Positions 25,569 to 34,729 of a DNA stretch of 64,000 nt are shown piece by piece (within the stretch, counting starts at the first letter, position 1; each line of letters begins with the position of its first letter). The notes beneath the pieces were generated by a model. That model saw only the letters and a list, made by a program, of their open reading frames with translations. It had not been told where the DNA came from and did no database searches. The translations under genes and the position numbers were made by a program. Source of the DNA: Brevibacterium sp. W7.2 (GTDB lineage Bacteria > Actinomycetota > Actinomycetes > Actinomycetales > Brevibacteriaceae); assembly GCF_018137945.1 (NCBI RefSeq), contig NZ_CP073089.1, positions 1 to 64,000 on the forward strand. Direction: 5' to 3'.

Positions 25569-28010
25569 ATGGCCAAGGCTGAGAATCCCACGAACACCAA
25601 AGGCAGGACGGCGAAGAATCTGCTCAACTACCCGCGTGCGGGCGTGAGCGGCTGGACGCGCTTCCTGCCGAGTCTTCGCATCCTCGTCGTCGGCGGCCTC
25701 AGCGCCGTCATCCTCGGATGCATCGCGTTCGCCATCGGCTATGCGACGACCGACATCCCCGAGCCGAACCTCGAGGCCACCGGGCAGACGTCGACGATCT
25801 ACTACGCCGACGGCGAGACGCCGATCGGCCACTACAAGATCGAGGACCGCAAGTCGGTGCCGATCGACGAGATCTCCGAGCCGATGCAGAAGGCGGCGAT
25901 CGCCGCGGAGGACACCTCCTTCTATGAGAACCGCGGCATCTCGGTCAAGGGTCTCTCCCGCGCCGTCGTCGGCGTCGCGACGAACCAGTACGCGGGCGGC
26001 GGGTCGACGATCACCCAGCAGTACGTGAAGAACTTCTACCTCACGAACGAGCACTCCCTCGACCGCAAGGTCAAGGAGATGTTCATCGCGCTCAAGATCG
26101 ACCAGCAGCAGAGCAAGGACGAGATCCTCGCGAACTACCTCAACACGATCTACCTCGGCCGCCGCTCGTACGGCATCGAGGTCGCCAGCCAGAACTACTT
26201 CGGCAAGTCGGCGAAGGACCTCGACGTCAGCGAGTCAGCGCTGCTCGCCGCGATGATCCAGCGCCCCGGCGCCGCGGACCCCGCAGAGGATCCGGGTGCC
26301 TACGAGGACCGCTTCAACTACGTCATCAAGTCGATGGTCGACGAGGGCTTCATCACCCAGGAGCAGGCCGACCAGGTCGAGATGCCCGAGGTCCAGCCTC
26401 CGAGCAAGGAGGACTCCCTGAGCGGCCAGAAGGGCTACATGTGGGAGTACGTCCGCAAGGAGGCGATGGCCAAGCTCAACATCGATGAGTCGCAGCTCGA
26501 CCGCGGCGGCTACAACATCGTCACGACCTTCGACGAAGACCGGATGAAGGAAGCCGAGAAGGCCATCGAGTCGCTGCCGAGCAACCAGCCGAAGGGACTC
26601 CAGGCCGGACTCGTCTCGATCGACCCGAAGACCGGTGGCATCGAGGCGTTCTACGGCGGCAAGAACTACCTCGACCAGGCGTTCAACACCTCGACCCAGG
26701 GTCACGCGCAGGCGGGCTCGACGTTCAAGCCGTTCGCTCTCGTGGCCGGCTTCGAGAACGGCGTGCGCCTGTCCGACCGCTATCCCGGCAGCCCGACGAC
26801 GCTGAACAACGACGGCACGCCGTGGGAGGTCAGCAACTTCGGCAACTCGAGCTACGGTCCGGTGACGCTGCTCAAGGCCACACAGTCCTCGATCAACACC
26901 GCGTACGCCGCGCTCAACGTCCAGGTCGGTCCCGACAAGACCGTCGACGTCGCGCAGCGGGCGGGTCTGAGCCCCAACTGCACGAAGGAGCAGATGGCTT
27001 CAGGCGATACAGCCAGCTGCACGATCGACCTCACGCCGAACGCCGCGAACGTGCTCGGCACCCCGAGCGTCAAGGTCGTCGACATGGCGACGGCATACGC
27101 GACGTTCGCGTCGAACGGCGTCCGCCACGAGACCCACTCGATCGAGTCGATCTCGAAGGACGGCGAAGAGGTCTACAAGGCCGACACCGAGGGCGAGCGG
27201 GTCTTCGACAAGGCCGTCGCCGCGGAGACCACCTACGCGCTCAGCCAGGTCGTCAACGGCGGTTCGGGCAGCTACGCGCAGAACCTCGGCCGTCCCGCCG
27301 CCGGCAAGACCGGTACGTCGACGTCGAACAAGTCCGCCTGGTTCTCCGGCTACACCCCGCAGCTGGCGACCTCGGTCGTCCTCTACCGTGAGGTCGACGG
27401 CAAGTCGGTTCCGATCGGACCCTACGGCGGTCGCGGCGAGGTCACGGGCGGATCGTTCCCGATCCAGGTGTGGACCGACTACATGAAGGCCGCCCTCGAG
27501 GGCACCGAGGTCGAGAAGTTCCCGAAGCGCGGAACCCTGCCCGAGGTGAAGAAGCCCGTCAACACGAACGCTCCTCCGGCCCCGCGTCCGCAGCCGAAGG
27601 ACGACGGTGAGGACACGAAGAAGAAGGCGCCGGTCGACGAACCGACGAAGAAGCCTGCCGACGACGAGAACAAGGACTCGGAGAAGGACAAGGAGAAGGA
27701 CGCCGATTCGTCGTCCGACTCCAACGAGTCCGCCGACGGGTCGAAGGACAGCGAAGGCTCGAAGGACACCGGAGACACCGGAAACGACACCGGGTCGTCG
27801 ACCGGCGGCGGTAACCAGGGCAACGAAGACGGCGGTGGCACGAGCACCGGCGGAGGCGGCTCCCGCGACGGCGGAGGCTCCGGTGGCGGTGGAGGCTCCG
27901 GTGACGGCGGAGGCGGCGGTTCCGGTGGCGACACCGGCGGCGGCAACGGCTCCAGCGGCGGGAGCGGAAACGGCGGCTCCACTCGCGCGCCGGTCGCACC
28001 GGGCGGATGA
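25569..28010 (+). CDS. ponA: Class A penicillin-binding protein (transglycosylase/transpeptidase)
   Basis: Polymerises and crosslinks peptidoglycan. 813 aa. Short cytoplasmic tail, membrane anchor (LVVGGLSAVILGCIAFAIGY), GT51 domain with EDTSFYENRGIS and GGSTITQQYVKN, then the transpeptidase domain with SxxK in AGSTFKPF, SxN in SSINTAY and KTG in AGKTGTS. A roughly 150-residue tail is first Lys/Asp/Glu-rich, then Gly/Ser-rich. ATG 25569 follows GGAGG. Followed by the GT-C membrane gene and the rpsF operon, matching mycobacterial ponA1. Confidence 0.95.
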   Translation: MAKAENPTNTKGRTAKNLLNYPRAGVSGWTRFLPSLRILVVGGLSAVILGCIAFAIGYATTDIPEPNLEATGQTSTIYYADGETPIGHYKIEDRKSVPIDEISEPMQKAAIAAEDTSFYENRGISVKGLSRAVVGVATNQYAGGGSTITQQYVKNFYLTNEHSLDRKVKEMFIALKIDQQQSKDEILANYLNTIYLGRRSYGIEVASQNYFGKSAKDLDVSESALLAAMIQRPGAADPAEDPGAYEDRFNYVIKSMVDEGFITQEQADQVEMPEVQPPSKEDSLSGQKGYMWEYVRKEAMAKLNIDESQLDRGGYNIVTTFDEDRMKEAEKAIESLPSNQPKGLQAGLVSIDPKTGGIEAFYGGKNYLDQAFNTSTQGHAQAGSTFKPFALVAGFENGVRLSDRYPGSPTTLNNDGTPWEVSNFGNSSYGPVTLLKATQSSINTAYAALNVQVGPDKTVDVAQRAGLSPNCTKEQMASGDTASCTIDLTPNAANVLGTPSVKVVDMATAYATFASNGVRHETHSIESISKDGEEVYKADTEGERVFDKAVAAETTYALSQVVNGGSGSYAQNLGRPAAGKTGTSTSNKSAWFSGYTPQLATSVVLYREVDGKSVPIGPYGGRGEVTGGSFPIQVWTDYMKAALEGTEVEKFPKRGTLPEVKKPVNTNAPPAPRPQPKDDGEDTKKKAPVDEPTKKPADDENKDSEKDKEKDADSSSDSNESADGSKDSEGSKDTGDTGNDTGSSTGGGNQGNEDGGGTSTGGGGSRDGGGSGGGGGSGDGGGGGSGGDTGGGNGSSGGSGNGGSTRAPVAPGG

Positions 28011-28047
28011 TTCCGCTCGGGGAAGCCGTGACCGGTAACCTCTGAAT

Positions 28048-29427
28048 ATGCCTTCGAACCACGCCACCCGGATCGCCGAGCCCCTGCTCGGCGGTCCGGA
28101 CGGCATTCACCGCGGTGTCGCCTCGGCGGTGTACCGGCGCACTCAGGCCTATGTCCTCGCCGGCGTCCTCGGGGTGACGACGTTCCTCGCGCTCGCCCTC
28201 CAGGCGCCGTGCCTGAGCTCGGGCTACCAGCAGCCGAGCGCCGCGGCGAGGATGTGCGCCGGTCCCCTCTCCGCATCGTTCCTCGGTCAGCTCAACCCGC
28301 AGGCGGTGGGCCGGGCCGACGGCGGACTCGCCGACCTCTCCGTCATCGACGCCCGCCTCGTCGGTCTCTTCCGGCTCGTCACCGACGACGTCTCCGTGTT
28401 CATGACGTTCGTCCTCCTCATCAACGTGTTCGCCGTCGCAGCGAGCGGTGTCGCCCTCCTCATCCTCGCCCGGCAGCGGGCCTGGCTCGTCGCGGTCTTC
28501 GCCTCACCGGCGATCCTCTTCACCCTCGGCTCGACGCTCGACCCGCTCGCCCTGGCGCTCAGCCTCTGGGCGGTCGTCCTCGTCGTCGCCCCCGCACCGG
28601 TGACACCGCAGCCGTGGCTGGCGGGGATCCTGCTCGGCATCGCCACGTTCATCAACCCGCTCGCCCTCCTCGTCCTCGCCGCCCTCACCCTCTCCGGGCT
28701 CCACCCGGCCGGGCGGCTCGCCCCGCGCAGCCCGCTGATGATGATCGCAACCGCGACGATCACCTCGGCGCTCCTCCTCATCGCCGACGGCACCGCGCTC
28801 AGCCGGATCGTCCACTGGACGACCGACGCGATCGACGGCGGCTCGTTCGCCTCGATCCTGCTCATGGCCCGCATCGGGAACGCGGAGACGTGGGCGATGG
28901 TGTGGATCGTCGTCAGCGGACTCGCGGTCCTCGCCGTCGGCGCGGCGATGGTCGTCGTCGCCCGGCGCGGCATCGATCCCGCGGTGGCCGCGTGCCTGCT
29001 CATCGGTTCGGCGCTCGTGTTCGCCCCCGGGCTCATGCCGTGGGATTCGCTGTGGATCCTGCCGTTCCTCGCCCTCGCCGTCTCCCGCTGGTGGGTGCTC
29101 ATCGCCTGGGCGCTCGTCGAGGCGGTCTTCGCCGTCGCGATCCAGCTCGGCGACATCGCCGCGAGCGAGCCGGACAAAGCCCTCGAACCCTCGTTCATCG
29201 CGCTCTTCGCCCTGCTCCGGCTCTTCGTCCTCATCATGGTCATCGTCTTCGCCGGGGAGAACCTCCACCGGCGGCGCATCCGCGGGCGGCTGCGCGACCC
29301 TCAGCCGCCTCGGCGCAGCGACGCGAACGATCCCCGGCCGGAGCCCGCGGTCGCCGGGAACGGGGAGCCGCCTCGGCGCGGAGATCAACCGGCAGAGCGT
29401 AAGCCAGGGCACGGACCATCGACATGA
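28048..29427 (+). CDS. Polytopic membrane protein, GT-C/GT87-like
   Basis: 459 aa with about 10 hydrophobic helices and a charged Pro/Arg-rich C-terminal tail. Position between ponA and rpsF matches mycobacterial Rv0051, a membrane protein of the polyprenol-dependent mannosyltransferase type. The catalytic acid typical of GT-C enzymes cannot be assigned with confidence. A TAACCT hexamer (28036-28041) lies exactly 6 nt before the ATG, so the transcript may be leaderless. Confidence 0.75.
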   Translation: MPSNHATRIAEPLLGGPDGIHRGVASAVYRRTQAYVLAGVLGVTTFLALALQAPCLSSGYQQPSAAARMCAGPLSASFLGQLNPQAVGRADGGLADLSVIDARLVGLFRLVTDDVSVFMTFVLLINVFAVAASGVALLILARQRAWLVAVFASPAILFTLGSTLDPLALALSLWAVVLVVAPAPVTPQPWLAGILLGIATFINPLALLVLAALTLSGLHPAGRLAPRSPLMMIATATITSALLLIADGTALSRIVHWTTDAIDGGSFASILLMARIGNAETWAMVWIVVSGLAVLAVGAAMVVVARRGIDPAVAACLLIGSALVFAPGLMPWDSLWILPFLALAVSRWWVLIAWALVEAVFAVAIQLGDIAASEPDKALEPSFIALFALLRLFVLIMVIVFAGENLHRRRIRGRLRDPQPPRRSDANDPRPEPAVAGNGEPPRRGDQPAERKPGHGPST

Positions 29428-29471
29428 CAGCCTGCGGGGACGTCCCGTAGAATAGTAAGGTCTGTTCTCAT

Positions 29472-29489
29472 TTCGCACACCGGTGCGAA
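29472..29489 (+). promoter_or_regulatory. Hairpin in the rpsF leader
   Basis: Perfect 7-bp stem TTCGCAC/GTGCGAA closing the tetraloop ACCG, 75 nt before rpsF. S6:S18 autoregulatory leaders are known upstream of rpsF in many bacteria; whether this hairpin is one is inference. Confidence 0.35.
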
Positions 29490-29564
29490 GGCGGAACGGC
29501 AACGCATTTACCCTCCTGCCATGGACCGACCATGGCCGCTGAGACCAGAGGAGGTGGGTGACAC

Positions 29565-29855
29565 ATGCGTCATTACGAGCTCATGCTCATTCTCGACAAC
29601 GACCTCGAAGAGCGGACGTTGGCTGACACCGTGAACAACCTGATCAAGGTTGTCCCGGCCGAGAAGGGAACCGTCGACAACGTGGACATCTGGGGACGTC
29701 GGCGCTTCGCCTACGAGATCCAGAAGAAGTCCGAGGGCTACTACGTCGTGGTTGATTTCCACGCGGAGCCGGCCACGACCAAGGAACTCGATCGCCAGCT
29801 CGGACTCAACGAGTCCGTTCTGCGCACCAAGATCCTCCGCCCGGACGCCAAGTAA
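29565..29855 (+). CDS. rpsF: 30S ribosomal protein S6
   Basis: 96 aa ribosomal protein that pairs with S18 on the small subunit. Begins [16 protein letters not shown] and includes the conserved [23 protein letters not shown] preceded by GAGGAGG. First gene of rpsF-ssb-rpsR-rplI. Confidence 0.97.
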   Translation: MRHYELMLILDNDLEERTLADTVNNLIKVVPAEKGTVDNVDIWGRRRFAYEIQKKSEGYYVVVDFHAEPATTKELDRQLGLNESVLRTKILRPDAK

Positions 29856-29887
29856 GCGTCACGCGACCTCGCTGACAGGAGCATTCA

Positions 29888-30508
29888 ATGGCAGGCGAAA
29901 CAGTCATCACGGTCGTCGGGAACCTGACAAGCGATCCCGAACTGCGCTTCACACCCAACGGTGCTGCAGTCGCGAACTTCACCGTGGCCTCGACGCCGCG
30001 CATCTTCGATCGTCAGTCCAACGAGTTCAAGGACGGGGAGACCCTGTTCCTGCGCTGCTCGGTCTGGCGTGAAATGGGAGAGAACGTCGCCGAATCGCTG
30101 CAGCGGGGCACACGGGTCATCGTGCAGGGCCGACTGAAGTCGCGCTCGTTCGAGACCAAGGAAGGCGAGAAGCGCACGGTCATGGAGCTGGACGTCGACG
30201 AAGTCGGCCCCAGCCTGCGCCGTGCCACCGCCCAGGTCTCGAAGAACGAACGCGGCGGAGGCGGATTCTCCGGTGGTGGCGGCTACGGCGGCAACCAGCA
30301 GGGTGGCGGCCAGCAGGGCGGCTACCAGCAGCAGTCGTCGGGCTGGGGCAACAACCCGCAGCAGGGCAACCAGCAGCAGGGTGGCCAGCGCCAGGGCGGC
30401 TACAACCAGGGGAACAACGGTCCGGGCAACGACCCGTGGGCATCATCGAGTCCGCAGAACGACAACGGCGGCTGGGGCAACCCCGGCGCCGACGAACCGC
30501 CGTTCTGA
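29888..30508 (+). CDS. ssb: Single-stranded DNA-binding protein
   Basis: Coats single-stranded DNA in replication and repair. 206 aa. OB-fold (about residues 1-115: [37 protein letters not shown]), then a Gly/Gln/Asn-rich disordered linker, ending in the acidic partner-binding tip DEPPF. Placed between rpsF and rpsR as in most bacteria. Confidence 0.96.
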   Translation: MAGETVITVVGNLTSDPELRFTPNGAAVANFTVASTPRIFDRQSNEFKDGETLFLRCSVWREMGENVAESLQRGTRVIVQGRLKSRSFETKEGEKRTVMELDVDEVGPSLRRATAQVSKNERGGGGFSGGGGYGGNQQGGGQQGGYQQQSSGWGNNPQQGNQQQGGQRQGGYNQGNNGPGNDPWASSSPQNDNGGWGNPGADEPPF

Positions 30509-30543
30509 TCCACGCACAGACATTTCTCACACAGGAGATACTC

Positions 30544-30783
30544 ATGGCAAAGCCAGAGATCCGGAAGCCTATCAAGAAGAAGGCGAATCCGCTCAAAAAG
30601 GGCGAAGCGGCGAACATCAACTACAAGGACACCGCAACGCTCCGCAAGTTCATTTCTGACCGTGGCAAGATCCGTGCACGTCGCGTCACCGGCGTGACCG
30701 TGCAGGAACAGCGCGTCATCGCGAAGGCCGTGAAGAACGCCCGCGAGATGGCACTCCTGCCCTACTCGAGCTCTGCTCGCTGA
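30544..30783 (+). CDS. rpsR: 30S ribosomal protein S18
   Basis: 79 aa. Contains [19 protein letters not shown] and [20 protein letters not shown], standard for S18. ATG 30544 follows CAGGAG. No zinc-binding CxxC pair is seen at the N-terminus, so this is the cysteine-free form. Confidence 0.96.
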   Translation: MAKPEIRKPIKKKANPLKKGEAANINYKDTATLRKFISDRGKIRARRVTGVTVQEQRVIAKAVKNAREMALLPYSSSAR

Positions 30784-30799
30784 TCGGAGGAGAACAGAC

Positions 30800-31258
30800 A
30801 TGCCTAACCGCAAAGTGATTCTCACCCAGGAAGTCGACGGCCTCGGTGCCGCCGGCGACATCGTCGACGTGCGCGCCGGTTACGCGCGCAACCTGCTCGT
30901 TCCCCGCGGCTGGGCCACCCCGTGGACCCAGGGTGCGGAGAAGCAGATCGTCGCCCTCCGCAAGGCCCGCCAGGCCAAGCAGATCGCCGATCACGACGAA
31001 GCTGTCCGCGTCAAGGAGCAGCTCGAGACGACGAGCGCCCGCATCGAGCTCAAGGCCGGAAAGAACGGTCGCCTCTTCGGCGCCGTCACCCCCGCCCTGG
31101 TCGCCGAGGCGCTCCAGACCGCAACCGGACACGACTTCGATCGTCGTCAGGTCGCGCTCACCGGTCATGTCAAGACGCCCGGCAGCTACACCGCTGTCGT
31201 GCGCGTCAACGACGACATCACCGCGAACGCCAAGTTCGACGTCATCGGCAAGGCCTGA
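30800..31258 (+). CDS. rplI: 50S ribosomal protein L9
   Basis: 152 aa. N-terminal domain VILTQEVDGLGAAGDIVDV and GYARNLLVPRGWA, a long connecting helix, and a C-terminal domain ending in the usual DDITANAKFDV. ATG follows GGAGGAG. Last gene of the rpsF operon; a strong hairpin follows 108 bp later. Confidence 0.96.
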   Translation: MPNRKVILTQEVDGLGAAGDIVDVRAGYARNLLVPRGWATPWTQGAEKQIVALRKARQAKQIADHDEAVRVKEQLETTSARIELKAGKNGRLFGAVTPALVAEALQTATGHDFDRRQVALTGHVKTPGSYTAVVRVNDDITANAKFDVIGKA

Positions 31259-31366
31259 CCGACCGCGGCTGAGTCCGCTGCCGGCGGTCCGCGCTCGCTG
31301 TGTGCGGGTCGGACCGCTGGTGTCGGGTGATTCTGCTCCGGGTCAGCTGAGTCCTGACACGACGAG

Positions 31367-31398
31367 CGCCGGGTGCTCCCGTAAGGGGGCACCCGGCG
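31367..31398 (+). terminator. Terminator hairpin after rplI
   Basis: Stem CGCCGGGTGCTCCC (31367-31380) / GGGGGCACCCGGCG (31385-31398), 14 bp with one T-G wobble and loop GTAA. No long T tract, as is common in high-GC genomes. Confidence 0.7.
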
Positions 31399-31491
31399 TT
31401 CGCGCATTCACGGGCAGGGAATATTCTCGGGCGATCATGGTTTCAATCTATAACGGGGTGACAAAAAGTAACCCCAGGAGAAAGGAACACC

Positions 31492-32175
31492 ATGACCGAC
31501 ATCGGTCCCGCGAACTTCAACGGCGCTCGTCCCGTCATCGATCCCGAGAATGCCGTCCTGCTCATGATCGACCATCAGAGCGGACTCTTCCAGACGGTCA
31601 AGGACATGCCCATGACTACCTTGCGCCGTCATGCGGCCGCGCTGGCGAAGATCGCCTCGCTCGCTGACATCCCGGTCATCACGACCGCCTCGGTGCCGCA
31701 GGGCCCCAACGGTCCGCTGATCCCGGAGATCCACGAGAACGCACCCCATGCGCAGTACGTCGGGCGCAAGGGCGAGATCAACGCGTGGGAGAACCCGGAC
31801 TTCGTCGCGGCCGTCAAGGCCACGGGCAGGAAGCAGCTCATCATCGCCGGCACCATCACCAGTGTGTGCATGGCCTTCCCGGCGATCAGCGCCGTCGCCG
31901 ACGGCTTCCAGGTCTTCGCGGTCGTCGACACCTCGGGCACCTACTCGAAGATGGCGGAGGAGATCACCCTGGCGCGCATCGTCCAGGCCGGCGTCGTGCC
32001 GATCGATGTCGCGGCCGTGGCGTCCGAGCTGCAGCACACGTGGAATCGTGAGGACAGCGGCGAATGGGCACAGGCCTACACGCAGATCTTCCCCGAGTAC
32101 CAGCTGCTCATCGAAAGCTACGCGAAGGCCCAGGAGGTCGAGCGCACGCAGGAGACTGCTGACTCCATGAAGTGA
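31492..32175 (+). CDS. Isochorismatase-family cysteine hydrolase (YcaC-like)
   Basis: 227 aa. Catalytic triad candidates: Asp in LLMIDHQSG, Lys in GRKGEINAW and Cys in GTITSVCMAFPA. The long C-terminus (EDSGEWAQAYTQIFPEY) resembles the YcaC subgroup, whose physiological substrate is not established. AGGAG precedes the ATG. First gene of the accessory block after rplI; convergent with the HxlR gene. Confidence 0.85.
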   Translation: MTDIGPANFNGARPVIDPENAVLLMIDHQSGLFQTVKDMPMTTLRRHAAALAKIASLADIPVITTASVPQGPNGPLIPEIHENAPHAQYVGRKGEINAWENPDFVAAVKATGRKQLIIAGTITSVCMAFPAISAVADGFQVFAVVDTSGTYSKMAEEITLARIVQAGVVPIDVAAVASELQHTWNREDSGEWAQAYTQIFPEYQLLIESYAKAQEVERTQETADSMK

Positions 32176-32225
32176 GGAAGGTGCGATCTGTCGCCCTGAA
32201 GCAAGGGTTGGCTCGCTGACGTGAG

Positions 32226-32255
32226 GGAGCGGCCGGTCGGATGACCAGCCGCTCC
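32226..32255. terminator. Bidirectional terminator hairpin
   Basis: GGAGCGGC plus GGTC on the left pair with GACC plus GCCGCTCC on the right, with one C/A mismatch. It lies between the convergent hydrolase and HxlR genes. Confidence 0.55.
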
Positions 32256-32339
32256 GTCATCTTCGGGGTGCTCCGTCGTCGTGAGGTCTGGACCGTCGTG
32301 AGGTCTCGACCGTGGACTGGCGCTGAGGGCGCTGAGCCC

Positions 32340-32675
32340 TCAGGGCTCGTCGGGATCGGCGTCCATCTCCTGCGCCCAGGTGCGGAGGGCATCGAAGGCC
32401 GGGCGCAAACGGAGTCCGCGCGGCGTGAGCGCGTAGGTCACGGTGATCGGGGGGCCGGTGTCGACTTGGCGTTCGACGAGTCCGAGGGCTTCGAGCTCGC
32501 GCAGCCGTTCGCCGAGGACCTTGTTCGACAGGCCCTCGACGCCGCGCTCCAACTCGCTGAAGCGGGCGGGACCCTGGAGGAGCAGGTCGATGATGAGCCC
32601 GCTCCAGCGCTTTCCCAGCACCCTCCACGCACGGTCGGTCGAGGTGCAGAGGTCGGTACCCAGCACATCAGCCAT
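32340..32675 (-). CDS. HxlR-family transcriptional regulator
   Basis: 111 aa winged-helix regulator. Typical features: WRVLGKRWSGLIIDLLLQGP, RFSELERGVEGLSNKVLGER and VTYALTPRGLRL. A TATTCT hexamer (32682-32687) lies exactly 6 nt upstream of the ATG, and there is no ribosome-binding site, so the message is probably leaderless. Convergent with the hydrolase gene, whose regulator it might be. Confidence 0.88.
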   Translation of the reverse strand: MADVLGTDLCTSTDRAWRVLGKRWSGLIIDLLLQGPARFSELERGVEGLSNKVLGERLRELEALGLVERQVDTGPPITVTYALTPRGLRLRPAFDALRTWAQEMDADPDEP

Positions 32676-32887
32676 GCGACCAGAATACCAAGGCGGCCGA
32701 TCGTCGATTCCGGGCCGGTGCGCGGCTGAGTCCGGGGCCGTCACTGCCGTCGGCCCGACGAATTGGCTGGCTGTGAGACGGGTGAGATCCGGCTGTGTTG
32801 TGGCAGAGTGTTCTCGTAAGCCGCATTGCCTCAACCGGCATTATCGGACCGTCCCTCTGCGACCTCACTCGAACGGAGCACCCACCG

Positions 32888-33523
32888 ATGAAGCAGTTCC
32901 TCATCAGCGCGACGGGTCGTCTCATCGCGTCCATCGTCATCGGCGTCGTCGTGGGCTGGATCGTCGGCGCCTTCACCACCACGGGCGACGGCTTCCTCGT
33001 CGGCATCTCCACGGCGACGACGTTCTTCGTGCTCGTCGGGACCGCCGCCCTGTGGCCGATGTCGTCGGAGGAGACGAAGTCGAACGCGAGCCGCGAGGAC
33101 TTCAACCCCGTCCTCGACGAGGTGGTCATCACGATCGCCCAGCTCTGCGGCCTCGGCGGCATCGTCCTTCTCCAGGTCGTCGGCGGATCGCAGGCCGGCA
33201 ACTGGGAAGCCGCGATCGCCCTCCTCGGCGTCTTCATGTCGTGGGCCGGCCTGCAGATCCTCTACAGCGCCCGCTACGCCTACATGTACTTCGGGGACGG
33301 CACTCCCGGCGGCATCGACTTCAACTCCGACCGCGTGCCCAACTACAAGGACTTCCTCTACTTCGGCTACGCGGTGGGCATGACCTTCGGCGTCACCGAC
33401 ACCTCGGTCTCCGATACGCAGATCCGCGCCGTCGTCCTGCGCCACAGCCTCCTGTCCTACGTCTTCAACGCCGTCATCCTCGCCACGGCGATCAACCTCG
33501 TCGTCGGGGTCTTCTCGAACTGA
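32888..33523 (+). CDS. DUF1345 family membrane protein
   Basis: 211 aa with about five hydrophobic helices. The centre (YSARYAYMYF, then PNYKDFLYFGYAVGMTFGVTD) and the following SDTQIRAVVLRHSLLSYVFN are characteristic of DUF1345. Function unknown; integral membrane. Not clearly in an operon. Confidence 0.85.
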   Translation: MKQFLISATGRLIASIVIGVVVGWIVGAFTTTGDGFLVGISTATTFFVLVGTAALWPMSSEETKSNASREDFNPVLDEVVITIAQLCGLGGIVLLQVVGGSQAGNWEAAIALLGVFMSWAGLQILYSARYAYMYFGDGTPGGIDFNSDRVPNYKDFLYFGYAVGMTFGVTDTSVSDTQIRAVVLRHSLLSYVFNAVILATAINLVVGVFSN

Positions 33524-33632
33524 GAGCGCGACCGCGGTCGGCAGGGCTGCGGTGCGGACGCATGGCCGGGGTGCGCACGGCCGGAGCCACGGGGTCGTCG
33601 GTTCAGACTGCGCGCGCTGACTGTGGCTGGGC

Positions 33633-33753
33633 TTCCGGAGGTGGATCCCGCTCGATTTCCGGCTCGATCTCGAGCGGGATCCACCTGGCAAGCAGGGCCA
33701 AGGGTTGTGTGTGCCGCCCAGGGGTGTCTCATCGCTCCGGGTAGGTGATGCGG
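33633..33753. repeat. Direct repeat copy A (hairpin plus DUF488 3'-end fragment)
   Basis: About 121 bp, roughly 85% identical by eye to 34608-34729 and in the same orientation. It holds a 17-bp perfect stem AGGTGGATCCCGCTCGA (33639-33655) / TCGAGCGGGATCCACCT (33670-33686). Its right end reads RITYPER and stop on the minus strand, a copy of the DUF488 C-terminus without its gene. Lies 19 bp beyond the methyltransferase stop. Confidence 0.85.
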
Positions 33754-33772
33754 TTGTCAGTGGAAGTCGCGG

Positions 33773-34534
33773 TCACCGAGGGCTAGGGGAAGCCAGCAAA
33801 AGCAGCGCGCGATTGCGCGTCTGCAGATCGGCGGTTCCGACGGCCTCGGCCAGCGCGCGCCGCATTTCACATCGACTTTCCTGCGACATGGTCAGCTGGT
33901 CAGAGTGTGTGGAGACCATCGAGAGCCACTCGTGAGCCGCATACCACCGCGGTTCGTCGCAAGTGATCTCGCGGACCTCGAAGTCGTGAGCCTCGAGCCG
34001 GGCGACATCTGGATGAGAGGCATCGTCTGGTTCTGGTTCCGGAACGGCACGGGGAAGGAATTGTTCGTAGACGCCGGCAATCTCCGCTGCGCGGCCGTCA
34101 ACGGGCTCGATTCGATTCCACATCAGGGCGAGTCGACCTTCCGGACGGAGAATCTGTCGGATTTTCGGCAACGCGGTTGCCGGATCCACCCAATGGAACG
34201 ATTGCCCGAACGTGACAAGATCGAACGTCCTGTCGCCAGCGTCCCAGGACTCGAATGTGGAGACTTCGACCTGGCACCCTTTGCTTCGGGCGACCTCCGC
34301 CATCTCGGGGTCGGGTTCGACCGCAGTCACCTCACAACCCGAAGCTGTGAGCTGTGCTGAGAATATTCCAGTGCCTGCTCCGACATCGAGCACACGCGTC
34401 GGCCGGACGTCAGCAGGGAATTCGCCGAGCACCTCAGTGAGGAGAGCGCCCGGATACCGCGGACGGACGCGATCATAGGTCTCGGCGACCGAACCGAAGG
34501 ATTCGGCCCGTGCACGGTTCTCGAAAGGCTCCAT
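33773..34534 (-). CDS. Class I SAM-dependent methyltransferase
   Basis: 253 aa. Motif I VLDVGAGTGIFSAQL near residue 48, acidic strand-2 end AVEPDPEM, then VTFGQSFHWVDP and LRPEGRLALMWNR, as in small-molecule methyltransferases of the UbiE/Methyltransf_11 type. The substrate is unknown. A TAAGAT hexamer (34541-34546) sits exactly 6 nt before the ATG with no ribosome-binding site, so it is likely leaderless. GC is visibly lower than in the neighbours, and the gene is bracketed by 121-bp direct repeats, which suggests acquisition. Confidence 0.88.
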   Translation of the reverse strand: MEPFENRARAESFGSVAETYDRVRPRYPGALLTEVLGEFPADVRPTRVLDVGAGTGIFSAQLTASGCEVTAVEPDPEMAEVARSKGCQVEVSTFESWDAGDRTFDLVTFGQSFHWVDPATALPKIRQILRPEGRLALMWNRIEPVDGRAAEIAGVYEQFLPRAVPEPEPDDASHPDVARLEAHDFEVREITCDEPRWYAAHEWLSMVSTHSDQLTMSQESRCEMRRALAEAVGTADLQTRNRALLLLASPSPR

Positions 34535-34607
34535 CTGCGCATCTTAGCCGCGCGATCAACCCGCAATGCCGGTTCGGACAGCCGCCGCGTTTTGAGTGCG
34601 GACGGAT

Positions 34608-34729
34608 TTCCGGAGGTGGATCCCGCTCGATTTCCGGCACGATCTCGAGCGGGATCCACCTCGCAAGCGGGGTCAAGGGTTGTGTGCGGAGGTGCGGGGG
34701 TGTCTCACTGCTCCGGGTAGGTGATGCGG
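34608..34729. repeat. Direct repeat copy B (DUF488 terminator plus 3' end)
   Basis: About 122 bp. Carries the same 17-bp stem (34614-34630 / 34645-34661) and the real 3' end of the DUF488 gene (RITYPEQ and stop at 34705). The hairpin lies downstream of that gene and looks like its terminator. Confidence 0.85.
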
